In this document: piece after piece, positions 1 through 5,355 of the stretch
Position numbering within the stretch: position 1 is the stretch's first letter
Layout of the letters: each line of letters opens with the position of its first letter
Source of the DNA: Collinsella sp.
GTDB lineage: Bacteria; Actinomycetota; Coriobacteriia; Coriobacteriales; Coriobacteriaceae
NCBI GenBank assembly: GCA_019413955.1
Contig: DXMX01000093.1
Span: 1-5,357, forward strand
DNA length: 5,357 nt
Direction: 5' to 3'
The notes under the pieces: generated by a model
What the model was told of the DNA's origin: nothing
What the model saw: the letters and a program-made list of their open reading frames with translations, nothing else
Database searches by the model: none
Translations under genes and position numbers: made by a program

Positions 1-389
1 AGGTAGATCTTGCCGTCGCGGTAGATGTCGAGATCCCACAGATCGGAAACCTGGGCCTCGGGCAGGATAAAGGCGTCTGGGTACCAGGCGACGGGGTTGT
101 GGGCGATGCCGGCGGCACCGAGCGCCGCAGCGATGTCCTCGGCGGTCGCCTTGAGCGTGTTGGCGCGCAGCGTGACCGGGCGTGTGGCCGCGGCGCCGAA
201 GCCCTCGATCATGAGCTCGGCATCGGCGGGCGCATAGGCGCCGGCGACCGTGTCGACCATAAAGCGCGGCAGGTCGGCGGCGCAGGGAAGGGCGGCAAGC
301 TGGTCGGAAAGCTCGGTGGAGGCAAACTGCCTAAGCTTGAGCTCGGGCTTAACCTGCTTTTTCTGCTTACGACGACGCGGCTTGGACAT
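1..389 (-). CDS. RsmB/NOP (Nol1/Nop2/Sun) family RNA m5C methyltransferase, N-terminal part only
   Basis: This is the first 129 codons of a gene that continues past base 1 of the window. The start is ATG at 389-387, with an AAGGA ribosome-binding site (397-401) seven bases upstream. Residues 1-13 form a strongly basic tail (MSKPRRRKQKKQV). Residues about 40-110 resemble the N-terminal RNA-binding and linker region of the family: a 'GF...RPVTLRANTLKAT' stretch at about 63-82, matching the usual 'LRVNTLK' signature, then 'AWYPDAFILP' (101-110), and 'DIYRDGKIY' (121-129), which in this family precedes the 'LQSLSS' element at the start of the Rossmann domain. The SAM-binding motifs and the two catalytic cysteines lie outside the window, so activity cannot be judged. 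Family members methylate C5 of cytosine in 16S rRNA or tRNA, using SAM. It sits 59 nt downstream of the MetRS-like gene on the same strand and is probably cotranscribed. The exact target (RsmB, RsmF or a tRNA enzyme) cannot be assigned from this fragment. Confidence 0.8.
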   Translation of the reverse strand, partial: MSKPRRRKQKKQVKPELKLRQFASTELSDQLAALPCAADLPRFMVDTVAGAYAPADAELMIEGFGAAATRPVTLRANTLKATAEDIAAALGAAGIAHNPVAWYPDAFILPEAQVSDLWDLDIYRDGKIY

Positions 390-427
390 CCGTCTTTCCT
401 TCCCGTTCCAAATTGACTACTTTCCGG

Positions 428-447
428 GCACGCCGCTGCTGGCGTGC
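428..447 (-). other. Perfect 7-bp stem-loop just after the MetRS-like stop codon
   Basis: Arms 428-434 and 441-447 (GCACGCC and GGCGTGC) pair perfectly around a six-base loop. The hairpin starts one base after the TAA stop of the MetRS-like gene. No T-run follows on the minus strand and only three T's follow on the plus strand, so it is not a standard intrinsic terminator. It could reduce read-through into the methyltransferase gene or protect the upstream 3' end. It could also be chance in GC-rich DNA. Confidence 0.4.
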
Positions 448-448
448 T

Positions 449-2599
449 TTAGTACTGGCTCTCGTGCTTGCTAAAGAAGTCGAAGCGCGGGGGCAGCGGC
501 TTCACGCGGTGCTCGCCGGGCTTCTCGCCCAGGCTCTCCACGAACTCGTCCGTGGAGGCAAAGATGTTGTCCCAGCTAAAGAAGGCGACGGGGTCGACGT
601 CGAAGTACTCGCAGATGAGCTCGCAGCCGGCCGGCACAATACCGTGCATCAGGACGGTCGCCACGCGCAGCTCGGTAAAGGCGTCGACGAGGGCCTGCGT
701 CATCGCGGCGTTTGCCTCATTACCCTCGAGCTTGTTGGCGGCCTTGGAGGCGTCGCTCCAGCGCTTGTTGGCGGCGCGCAGGTAGTCGTCGCACACGGCA
801 AGCGCGCGGTGCGTCTCGAACTTGTACATGGCCTGCTCAAAGGCAAGGGCTGCCTGCTCGGCAGCCTCGACCACGGCGGCAGAGGCGGCACCGGCGGGGA
901 TGCAACCGTTGCGGTAGGGGCTCTCGTCGCCTTCCTTGACGGCGACGCCGTAGAAGCAGCTGCGGGCCAGGCGGTTGAACACGCCGGTCAGCAGCGCGCT
1001 CTCCTTAAGGGCCGGATCGATGACGCGCTTGTCGTCGCAGGCGCGCACCTCGTTGCCGTCCTTGTCCTTGCCGGTCACGCGCGTGTCGTATGCCTTGGGG
1101 CTAAAGCTCACCGGCTTCTCGGACAGGCCGAGCGACAGCCAGTGCGCGCGCATCTGCTCGCAGGTGTAGTGGTTGAGCAGGTCGTCTGCCGGCGGGGGAG
1201 GCGTCTGCGAGGACGAGCTTGCCTTTTTGCCCATGTAGAGCAGGTGGTAGCAGGCGCTGACGGTGCTCTGCGTGAGGTTCCAACCCAGGGCCTCCCACAT
1301 GGCGGTCTGCGCGATGCAATAGAAGTAGATGTTGTCCTGGCCAATGAACTGGTAGATCTGTGCGTCATCCGAGCACCACCAGTCGCGCCAGTCGAGCGAG
1401 CTGTGCTGGTAGGTGGGCGCGGGGACCTGCGTGGAATCGGCGGCGGGCTCGCCCATGAGGGCGGCATCCTGGGCGGCGACGCCCTCGGTCACGCCGGCGG
1501 CCTTGGCATCGCGTGCGAGCACGGTGCGCGTATAGCTGATGGGAGCCCACAGGCTCTCGGGCCAGCACCAGCAGGTGACGTCGGAGACGCCATCGACCTC
1601 GGGCACCGGAACGCCCCAGTCGATGTTGCCGGTGATGCGGAAGGGTACGAGCGCCTTGCCGCTGCGGAAGCGCACGCCGCCGTTGGCGAGCACCGCGTGG
1701 GCATCGTCGCGCTCCTTCCAGCTGGGGAAGGTGACGGTAAAGCTGCTCTTGTTGCCCTCGGGCTCCAGCACGGTGTGCTCGGGAAGCTGATCCTCGACGG
1801 CATCGAAGGCCTCGCGGAACTTGTTCTGGATGTAGAGCTGAGCCGGCAGCAGCCACTCTTCCATGGTCTTGGAGACCACGGAGCGAACCTGCGGGTTCTG
1901 GGCGAGCTTGGCGGTATAGGTTTTCATAAAGTCGAGGTAGGCCGGCAGGTCGAAGTAGAGGTTGTCTACCGGGCGCAGCTCGGGCACCTCGCCGGTGAGC
2001 TGGCTCTTGGGCGCGATGAGCTCCTCGGGCTCAAACTGGTGACCCAGGTCGCACTCGTCGGCATAAGCCTTCTCTGACTTGCAGCCCTGGATGGGGCAGC
2101 GGCCGATCACCTGGCGGCCGTTGAGGAACGTGCCGGCCTTGGCGTCGTAGAACTGCAGCGTGGAGCGCTTGGAGATGGTGCCCTGCTCGTGCAGGCGCTC
2201 GATAACCTCGGCGGTCACCTCGTTGTGAATCTGCGCAGCTGGCTCAAGGCCCGAGCCGCCGTAGATATCGCAGCTGATGTTGTAGTTGTTGAGGGTCGCG
2301 GCCTGGCGGGAGTGATTGGACTCGACATACTCGCCGATGGACTTATCGTAGCCTTCGTTCTCCTTGAGCTTGCGGTAGCTCTCCATGATGGGCGAGCCGT
2401 AGCAGTCGGTGCCCGAGGTGAAGATGACGTTCTCGCGGCCCAGACGGTCGCGCAGGAAGCGGGCGAAGAAGTCGGCAGGGACAAAGACGCCGCCAACGTG
2501 GCCAAAGTGAAGGCCCTTGTTGCCGTAGGGCTCGCCGGCGGTAACGATGGCGCGGCGAGGCCAGCTGGGACGGTCGTTCATGGAGTATTTGGATGCCAT
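449..2599 (-). CDS. Class I, methionyl-tRNA-synthetase-like protein with divergent amino-acid pocket
   Basis: A 716-residue protein related along its length to MetRS. The HIGH motif is HFGH (31-34), preceded by 'EPYGNKGL'. 'GTDCYGSPI' (63-71) matches the MetRS 'DDAHGTPI' segment and keeps the Asp that binds the substrate amino group (D65). A zinc knuckle has ligand candidates C168, C173, C183 and H187. 'DWGVPVP' (327-333) and 'FIGQDNIYF' (418-426) follow, and the KMSKS loop is replaced by KKASSSS (458-464). In the helical anticodon domain, N542, R546 and W614 align with E. coli MetRS N391, R395 and W461, which read the CAU anticodon. By hand alignment, methionine-pocket residues differ: E23 for L13, S349 for W253, Y427 for H301. 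Insertions occur at about 270-320 and 360-400. The C-terminal Trbp111-like domain is absent. The start is ATG 2599, because AAGGAGT (2603-2609) lies just upstream; the open frame extends to 2692, but that would reach past the likely promoter. It may be a diverged MetRS or a paralog with another substrate. Family assignment is confident; methionine specificity is not. Confidence 0.85.
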   Translation of the reverse strand: MASKYSMNDRPSWPRRAIVTAGEPYGNKGLHFGHVGGVFVPADFFARFLRDRLGRENVIFTSGTDCYGSPIMESYRKLKENEGYDKSIGEYVESNHSRQAATLNNYNISCDIYGGSGLEPAAQIHNEVTAEVIERLHEQGTISKRSTLQFYDAKAGTFLNGRQVIGRCPIQGCKSEKAYADECDLGHQFEPEELIAPKSQLTGEVPELRPVDNLYFDLPAYLDFMKTYTAKLAQNPQVRSVVSKTMEEWLLPAQLYIQNKFREAFDAVEDQLPEHTVLEPEGNKSSFTVTFPSWKERDDAHAVLANGGVRFRSGKALVPFRITGNIDWGVPVPEVDGVSDVTCWCWPESLWAPISYTRTVLARDAKAAGVTEGVAAQDAALMGEPAADSTQVPAPTYQHSSLDWRDWWCSDDAQIYQFIGQDNIYFYCIAQTAMWEALGWNLTQSTVSACYHLLYMGKKASSSSQTPPPPADDLLNHYTCEQMRAHWLSLGLSEKPVSFSPKAYDTRVTGKDKDGNEVRACDDKRVIDPALKESALLTGVFNRLARSCFYGVAVKEGDESPYRNGCIPAGAASAAVVEAAEQAALAFEQAMYKFETHRALAVCDDYLRAANKRWSDASKAANKLEGNEANAAMTQALVDAFTELRVATVLMHGIVPAGCELICEYFDVDPVAFFSWDNIFASTDEFVESLGEKPGEHRVKPLPPRFDFFSKHESQY

Positions 2600-2602
2600 G
2601 GG

Positions 2603-2609
2603 ACTCCTT
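2603..2609 (-). promoter_or_regulatory. Ribosome-binding site fixing the MetRS-like start
   Basis: On the minus strand AAGGAGT is followed by CCC and then ATG (2599-2597). The spacing is slightly short, but this is the only good Shine-Dalgarno match near any in-frame start. The upstream ATG at 2692 has none. The next in-frame ATG (residue 7 of this protein) would lie more than 20 nt from the site. Confidence 0.7.
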
Positions 2610-2680
2610 CGCATATGGTGAGGGCGCGGCCGGGCGCGGGGCTCGGCGGCGCGGTGGTCAATTCGTGCATATCGTTCGAC

Positions 2681-2686
2681 ATTATC
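2681..2686 (-). promoter_or_regulatory. Candidate -10 box for the MetRS-like/methyltransferase unit
   Basis: GATAAT on the minus strand matches the TATAAT consensus at five of six positions. It would place the transcription start near 2674, giving a 5' leader of about 75 nt. No convincing -35 is visible at the usual spacing. The leader is C-rich and too short for a T-box, and I see no T-box motif in it. Confidence 0.45.
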
Positions 2687-2718
2687 GCACATGCGGGCGG
2701 GTGCGTGGCAGGGGCGCT

Positions 2719-2724
2719 ATCCTA
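2719..2724 (+). promoter_or_regulatory. Candidate -10 box for the DUF3267-queH unit
   Basis: TATCCT fits a TANNNT -10 and ends seven bases before the ATG at 2732, so transcription could begin at or one base before the start codon. An overlapping alternative is TAAGAT (2723-2728). There is no recognisable -35 and no Shine-Dalgarno sequence close to the ATG. Confidence 0.3.
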
Positions 2725-2731
2725 AGATGCT

Positions 2732-3298
2732 ATGAATGAGATTTCCAACATACATGCGTTTGAGGACGAGGATTTTCTGCACGCTTGCTTCGTGTGGGGG
2801 ATGGTCGTAGTCGGCGTGTTTGCCGTGTGCCTGGTGCCGGTGTTTATGCTGCTGGGCGGACCCGCGGACCTGGATGCGGCTGCCGCGGGCGGCTGGACCA
2901 CGGTCGTGGGCTGGATAGTCGGCTTGGCTGCGATCTCAATGGCGTCGTTCGCCGTGCACGAGCTGGTGCACGGTGTGTTTTTTAAGCTGCTGGCGCCTGC
3001 GGGCGCGAAGGTGACCTTTGGGGCGAATCGCGAGACGGCGATGATCTATGCCTGCGCCGAGGGGATTGTGTATTCGCGCCGGCGGTATATGGCGATTTGC
3101 CTGGCGCCGACGGTTGTTGTGACGACAGCGTTTGCCCTGGGGTTTGCGTTTTCGGGCTATCCGCTGCTGTGCTATCTGGCGGCCGGCTTGCATTTGTCGG
3201 GCTGTGTAGGCGACTGGTATTACGTGTGGACCATTTTGCGCGACCGCCGCATTGTCGCCTGCGAGGATACGTCCTTTGGCGTGCGCTTTTTTGGGTGA
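2732..3298 (+). CDS. DUF3267-type membrane protein with zincin-like HExxH motif
   Basis: A 188-residue integral membrane protein. After a short acidic N-terminus (EDEDF, 11-15), hydrophobic segments lie at about 20-42, 57-79, 120-140 and 143-160. HELVH at 76-80, within 'AVHELVHGVFFKLL', is an HExxH zinc-metalloprotease signature at the end of the second segment. 'HLSGCVGDWYYVWTILR' (154-170) contains an H and a D that could supply further ligands, as in membrane-embedded M50-like or DUF3267 proteins. The C-terminal tail after about residue 170 is probably cytosolic. No substrate is known for this family, and protease activity is inferred from the motif only. The start at 2732 has no clear Shine-Dalgarno; nearby ATGs at 2727 and 2736 are out of frame. 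The stop codon lies inside the ribosome-binding site of queH, which suggests translational coupling. A functional tie to queuosine synthesis is not evident. Confidence 0.75.
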   Translation: MNEISNIHAFEDEDFLHACFVWGMVVVGVFAVCLVPVFMLLGGPADLDAAAAGGWTTVVGWIVGLAAISMASFAVHELVHGVFFKLLAPAGAKVTFGANRETAMIYACAEGIVYSRRRYMAICLAPTVVVTTAFALGFAFSGYPLLCYLAAGLHLSGCVGDWYYVWTILRDRRIVACEDTSFGVRFFG

Positions 3299-3302
3299 GG
3301 AG
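3294..3302 (+). promoter_or_regulatory. queH ribosome-binding site overlapping the upstream stop codon
   Basis: GGTGAGGAG contains the TGA stop (3296-3298) of the DUF3267 gene. The GAGGAG core ends six bases before ATG 3309, which is good spacing. The ATG at 3303 directly abuts the core and is a poor start. Ribosomes finishing the first gene could reinitiate on queH. Confidence 0.65.
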
Positions 3303-3308
3303 ATGTCG

Positions 3309-3884
3309 ATGAAGCCGTTGTTGCTGCATGCGTGCTGTGCACCATGCTCGCTTGAGCCGGTTCGCCTGCTGCGCGAGGAGGGGTTTGAGCCCACGATTTG
3401 CTGGACCAACCCCAATATTCAACCGCGCGATGAATGGCAGCGCCGCTTGGACGAGCTGCGCCGGTGGTGTGCCGATGGCGACATCGAGCTCATCGAGGCA
3501 GGGGAGGACCGCGGTCGCTGGGAGACCGGCGTGGCACCGCTGGGTGCCGATCGGCCCCGTCGCTGTCGCGCGTGCTATGCCCTGCGCTTGGCCGAGGCGT
3601 GCCGCGTGGCCCAGGAGCGCGGGTTTGAGTTTGTGGGCACGACGCTCGCCGTCTCGCCGTACCAGCTGTTCGATACCTGCAATGACGTGCTTGAGCGCTT
3701 GGCGGCGGCACATGGGTTCACCCCGGTGATTCGCGATTTTCGTCCGTATTACCCCGAGGCCACGCGTCGTTCGCGCGAGCTGGGCATGTACCGGCAGAAT
3801 TACTGCGGCTGCCGATTCTCGGCCGTCGAGGCGGCCATGGACCGCGCCCGCATCCGCGACGAGCGCAAAGCCGCCAAAAAGTAG
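3309..3884 (+). CDS. queH: Epoxyqueuosine reductase QueH
   Basis: A 191-residue cytosolic protein matching the QueH (formerly DUF208) family over its full length. QueH reduces epoxyqueuosine to queuosine at the tRNA wobble position, the last pathway step. It is a non-orthologous replacement for the cobalamin enzyme QueG. Signatures are 'HACCAPCS' near the N-terminus (C9, C10, C13), 'CRACYALRLAEA' (C86, C89), 'TTLAVSPYQ' (111-119), 'RDFRPYYPEA' (142-151) and 'YRQNYCGC' (161-168; C166, C168). The conserved cysteines are those expected to hold the iron-sulfur cluster and metal site in this family. No key motif is missing. The start is ATG 3309, chosen for Shine-Dalgarno spacing and because the family begins close to the 'LLHxCCAPC' element. 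The longer open frame back to 3252 overlaps the previous gene. It is coupled to the DUF3267 gene upstream and lies 64 nt before queA, which makes its substrate. Confidence 0.95.
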   Translation: MKPLLLHACCAPCSLEPVRLLREEGFEPTICWTNPNIQPRDEWQRRLDELRRWCADGDIELIEAGEDRGRWETGVAPLGADRPRRCRACYALRLAEACRVAQERGFEFVGTTLAVSPYQLFDTCNDVLERLAAAHGFTPVIRDFRPYYPEATRRSRELGMYRQNYCGCRFSAVEAAMDRARIRDERKAAKK

Positions 3885-3912
3885 TTCACTTGGGATGTCA
3901 GCCTGCTAGGAT
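3885..3912 (+). promoter_or_regulatory. Candidate queA promoter
   Basis: TTCACT (3885-3890) and TAGGAT (3907-3912) are separated by 16 bases and each matches the -35 or -10 consensus at four of six positions. Transcription would start near 3919 and give a leader of about 30 nt. The -35 begins immediately after the queH stop codon. queA may therefore have its own promoter as well as read-through from queH. Confidence 0.4.
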
Positions 3913-3934
3913 GTAGAGCGGACTTTAGCTATAT

Positions 3935-3940
3935 AAGGAG
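3935..3940 (+). promoter_or_regulatory. queA ribosome-binding site favouring the GTG start
   Basis: AAGGAG lies eight bases before GTG 3949 and 14 bases before the in-frame ATG 3955. Spacing favours GTG. The family's typical N-terminus (M-x-T-x-D-F-D-Y) would fit the ATG equally well, so the two-residue difference remains open. Confidence 0.6.
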
Positions 3941-3948
3941 TATCCGAC

Positions 3949-5166
3949 GTGTCTATGCGTACCGATGATTTTGACTACAACCTTCCTGAGGAACTGATTG
4001 CCCAGGCGCCTGCCGAGCCGCGCGACTCCTGCCGCCTGCTGGTGGTTGATCGCAAAGGCTCCGAGACAGGAACGCCGCTAGAGCATGGCGGTACCGTCGA
4101 GCACCGCATCTTCCGTGACATCATCGACTATATCGAGCCGGGCGACGTGCTCGTCATCAACCAGACGCGCGTGATGCCGGCCCGCCTGATCGGCCGCAAG
4201 GCCGGCTCGGGCGGTGTGGTCGAGACGCTGCTGCTCAAGCGCCGCGAGGACGTGGATCCGCTCGGCCATGTGTGGGAGTGCCTGGTCAAGCCGAGCAAGC
4301 GTCTGAAGCCCGGCGCTCAGATTGAGTATCGCGCCGGCGGCGCCCATGCACCCGAGGGGGCTCCCGTGGTGCTGACGGCCGAGGTTGTCGACTTTGTCAC
4401 CGATAGCCGCGGCGGCCGCTTGGTGCGTTTTGAGCCGGCCGGTTGCAATGCCGCCGGCGACCCGCGCACGCTCGACGATGCCATCCATGCTGCCGGCCAC
4501 GTGCCGCTGCCGCCCTACATTACCGATTACGAGGGCGACCCCGAGAAGTACCAGACCGTCTACGCCATGAAGGAGGAGCACTCGGCTGCCGCTCCTACGG
4601 CGGGTCTGCATTTTACTCCTGAGCTCATGGCCGCTATCGAGGCCAAGGGTGCCAAGTTTGCCGCCGTCGAGCTCGAGGTGGGCATCGATACCTTCCGCTT
4701 GGTGGAGGAGGACGACCCTACGCAGCACGTCATGCACACCGAGCGCTACCATGTGTCGCAGGAGGTTGTCGACGCCGTGCACAAGGCTAAGGCCGAGGGG
4801 CATCGCGTGATCGCCGTCGGCACCACCGCAGTGCGTTCGCTCGAGAGCGCGTTTGACGCGGACGCGCCGGTGTCCGATCCGGCCGTGACGGCGCGCTATT
4901 TTGAAGGCCGCGAGGACGGGGCCGATACGCTTGGCCGCGGTGACATCGTGGTGCGCGAGAACGCCACGACGCAGCTTTACCTCATGCCCGGCTCAACCTA
5001 TCACGTGGTCGACGCGCTGATCACCAACTTCCACGTGCCGCGCTCCACGCTCATGATGCTCGTGAGCGCACTTGCCACCCGCGACCAGATTATGGATGCC
5101 TACGCCGCCGCTATCGAAGAACGTTACCGCTTCTTCAGCTTTGGCGACGCCATGCTCATTTGTTAG
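3949..5166 (+). CDS. queA: S-adenosylmethionine:tRNA ribosyltransferase-isomerase QueA
   Basis: A 405-residue cytosolic enzyme that transfers and isomerises the ribosyl group of SAM onto preQ1 in tRNA to give epoxyqueuosine, the substrate of QueH encoded just upstream. Family signatures occur in order: 'FDYNLPEELIAQAP' (8-21), 'NQTRVMPARLIGRK' (71-84), 'PLPPYI' (186-191), 'YQTVYA' (201-206), 'APTAGLHF' (215-222), 'MHTERYHV' (262-269), 'GTTAVRSLES' (291-300), 'ITNFHVPRSTLMMLVSA' (358-374) and 'RFFSFGDAML' (394-403). QueA is usually about 340-360 residues. The extra length comes mainly from loops at about 36-50, 128-180 and 303-340, between conserved blocks, so the core looks intact. The protein ends right after 'AMLIC', and the TAG stop is the first part of the downstream repeat. 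No tgt gene is in the window; it may lie elsewhere. Confidence 0.97.
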   Translation: MSMRTDDFDYNLPEELIAQAPAEPRDSCRLLVVDRKGSETGTPLEHGGTVEHRIFRDIIDYIEPGDVLVINQTRVMPARLIGRKAGSGGVVETLLLKRREDVDPLGHVWECLVKPSKRLKPGAQIEYRAGGAHAPEGAPVVLTAEVVDFVTDSRGGRLVRFEPAGCNAAGDPRTLDDAIHAAGHVPLPPYITDYEGDPEKYQTVYAMKEEHSAAAPTAGLHFTPELMAAIEAKGAKFAAVELEVGIDTFRLVEEDDPTQHVMHTERYHVSQEVVDAVHKAKAEGHRVIAVGTTAVRSLESAFDADAPVSDPAVTARYFEGREDGADTLGRGDIVVRENATTQLYLMPGSTYHVVDALITNFHVPRSTLMMLVSALATRDQIMDAYAAAIEERYRFFSFGDAMLIC

Positions 5167-5192
5167 TTACGCGGTTCTACGAACCGCGTAAC
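5166..5192. repeat. Hairpin 1 (perfect 12-bp inverted repeat)
   Basis: GTTACGCGGTTC and GAACCGCGTAAC pair perfectly around a three-base TAC loop. The first base is the last base of the queA TAG stop. No T-tract follows on either strand, so it is not a classic intrinsic terminator, though it could stabilise the 3' end of the queA mRNA or bind a dimeric protein. Confidence 0.9.
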
Positions 5193-5258
5193 GGCTCGAC
5201 GCTGCGCGGGCCGCATTTGGACAATCTGACGTTCAACTTCAAGGGCGCGACCTTTGTA

Positions 5259-5286
5259 GTTACGCGGTTTTACCAAACCGCGTAAC
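5259..5286. repeat. Hairpin 2 (perfect 12-bp inverted repeat)
   Basis: GTTACGCGGTTT and AAACCGCGTAAC pair perfectly around a four-base TACC loop. Compared with hairpin 1, the loop-closing C-G pair is replaced by T-A, so both arms changed together and pairing is kept. No T-tract follows. Confidence 0.9.
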
Positions 5287-5341
5287 CAGTTGACGCTGCA
5301 AACCCGCCAGGGCGGCAATCTGCCTTTCAACTTCGGCGGCA

Positions 5342-5355
5342 TGACCAGAAGGTCA
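5342..5355. repeat. Small inverted repeat TGACC-AGAA-GGTCA
   Basis: A 5-bp stem with a four-base loop follows the end of the second repeat copy, near where a third copy would begin. It does not share the GTTACGCGG sequence. It may mark the end of the repeat element or be chance. Confidence 0.35.

Larger units (their letters stand above)
5166..5346. repeat. Two tandem copies of a 93-nt hairpin-containing repeat
   Basis: Copy 1 starts at 5166 and copy 2 at 5259, a period of 93 nt. Each opens with a hairpin beginning GTTACGCGGTT. After the hairpin, the next 60 bases (5193-5252 and 5287-5346) align without gaps at roughly 60% identity, with conserved blocks GACGCTGC, CAATCTG, TTCAACTTC and GACC. 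Copy 1 begins in the queA stop codon. The hairpins differ in length by one base, which shifts the reading frame between copies, so a protein-coding role is unlikely. The likeliest reading is a REP- or BIME-like interspersed element. A larger array may continue beyond 5357. Confidence 0.8.

Noticed and set aside
413..2077. A 554-codon plus-strand open frame antisense to the MetRS-like gene
   Set aside because: It is the reverse shadow of a GC-rich real gene. It is Gly/Ala/Val/Leu-rich with no recognisable motif, and the opposite strand encodes a clear MetRS-family protein.
2600..2680. T-box or other aminoacyl-tRNA-responsive leader before the MetRS-like gene
   Set aside because: The predicted leader is only about 75 nt, lacks a T-box core sequence, and has no terminator/antiterminator pair that I can see.
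2982..3713. A 243-codon minus-strand open frame across the DUF3267 and queH genes
   Set aside because: It overlaps two well-supported plus-strand genes, has biased Arg/Gln/Ala/Pro composition, and shows no known domain.
4078..4803. A 241-codon minus-strand open frame inside queA
   Set aside because: Antisense shadow of queA, with no family signature or ribosome-binding site. QueA motifs occupy the other strand throughout.
5166..5192. Rho-independent terminator for queA
   Set aside because: The stem is strong, but no T-tract follows on either strand, and a second copy of the same hairpin 93 nt later points to a repeat element.
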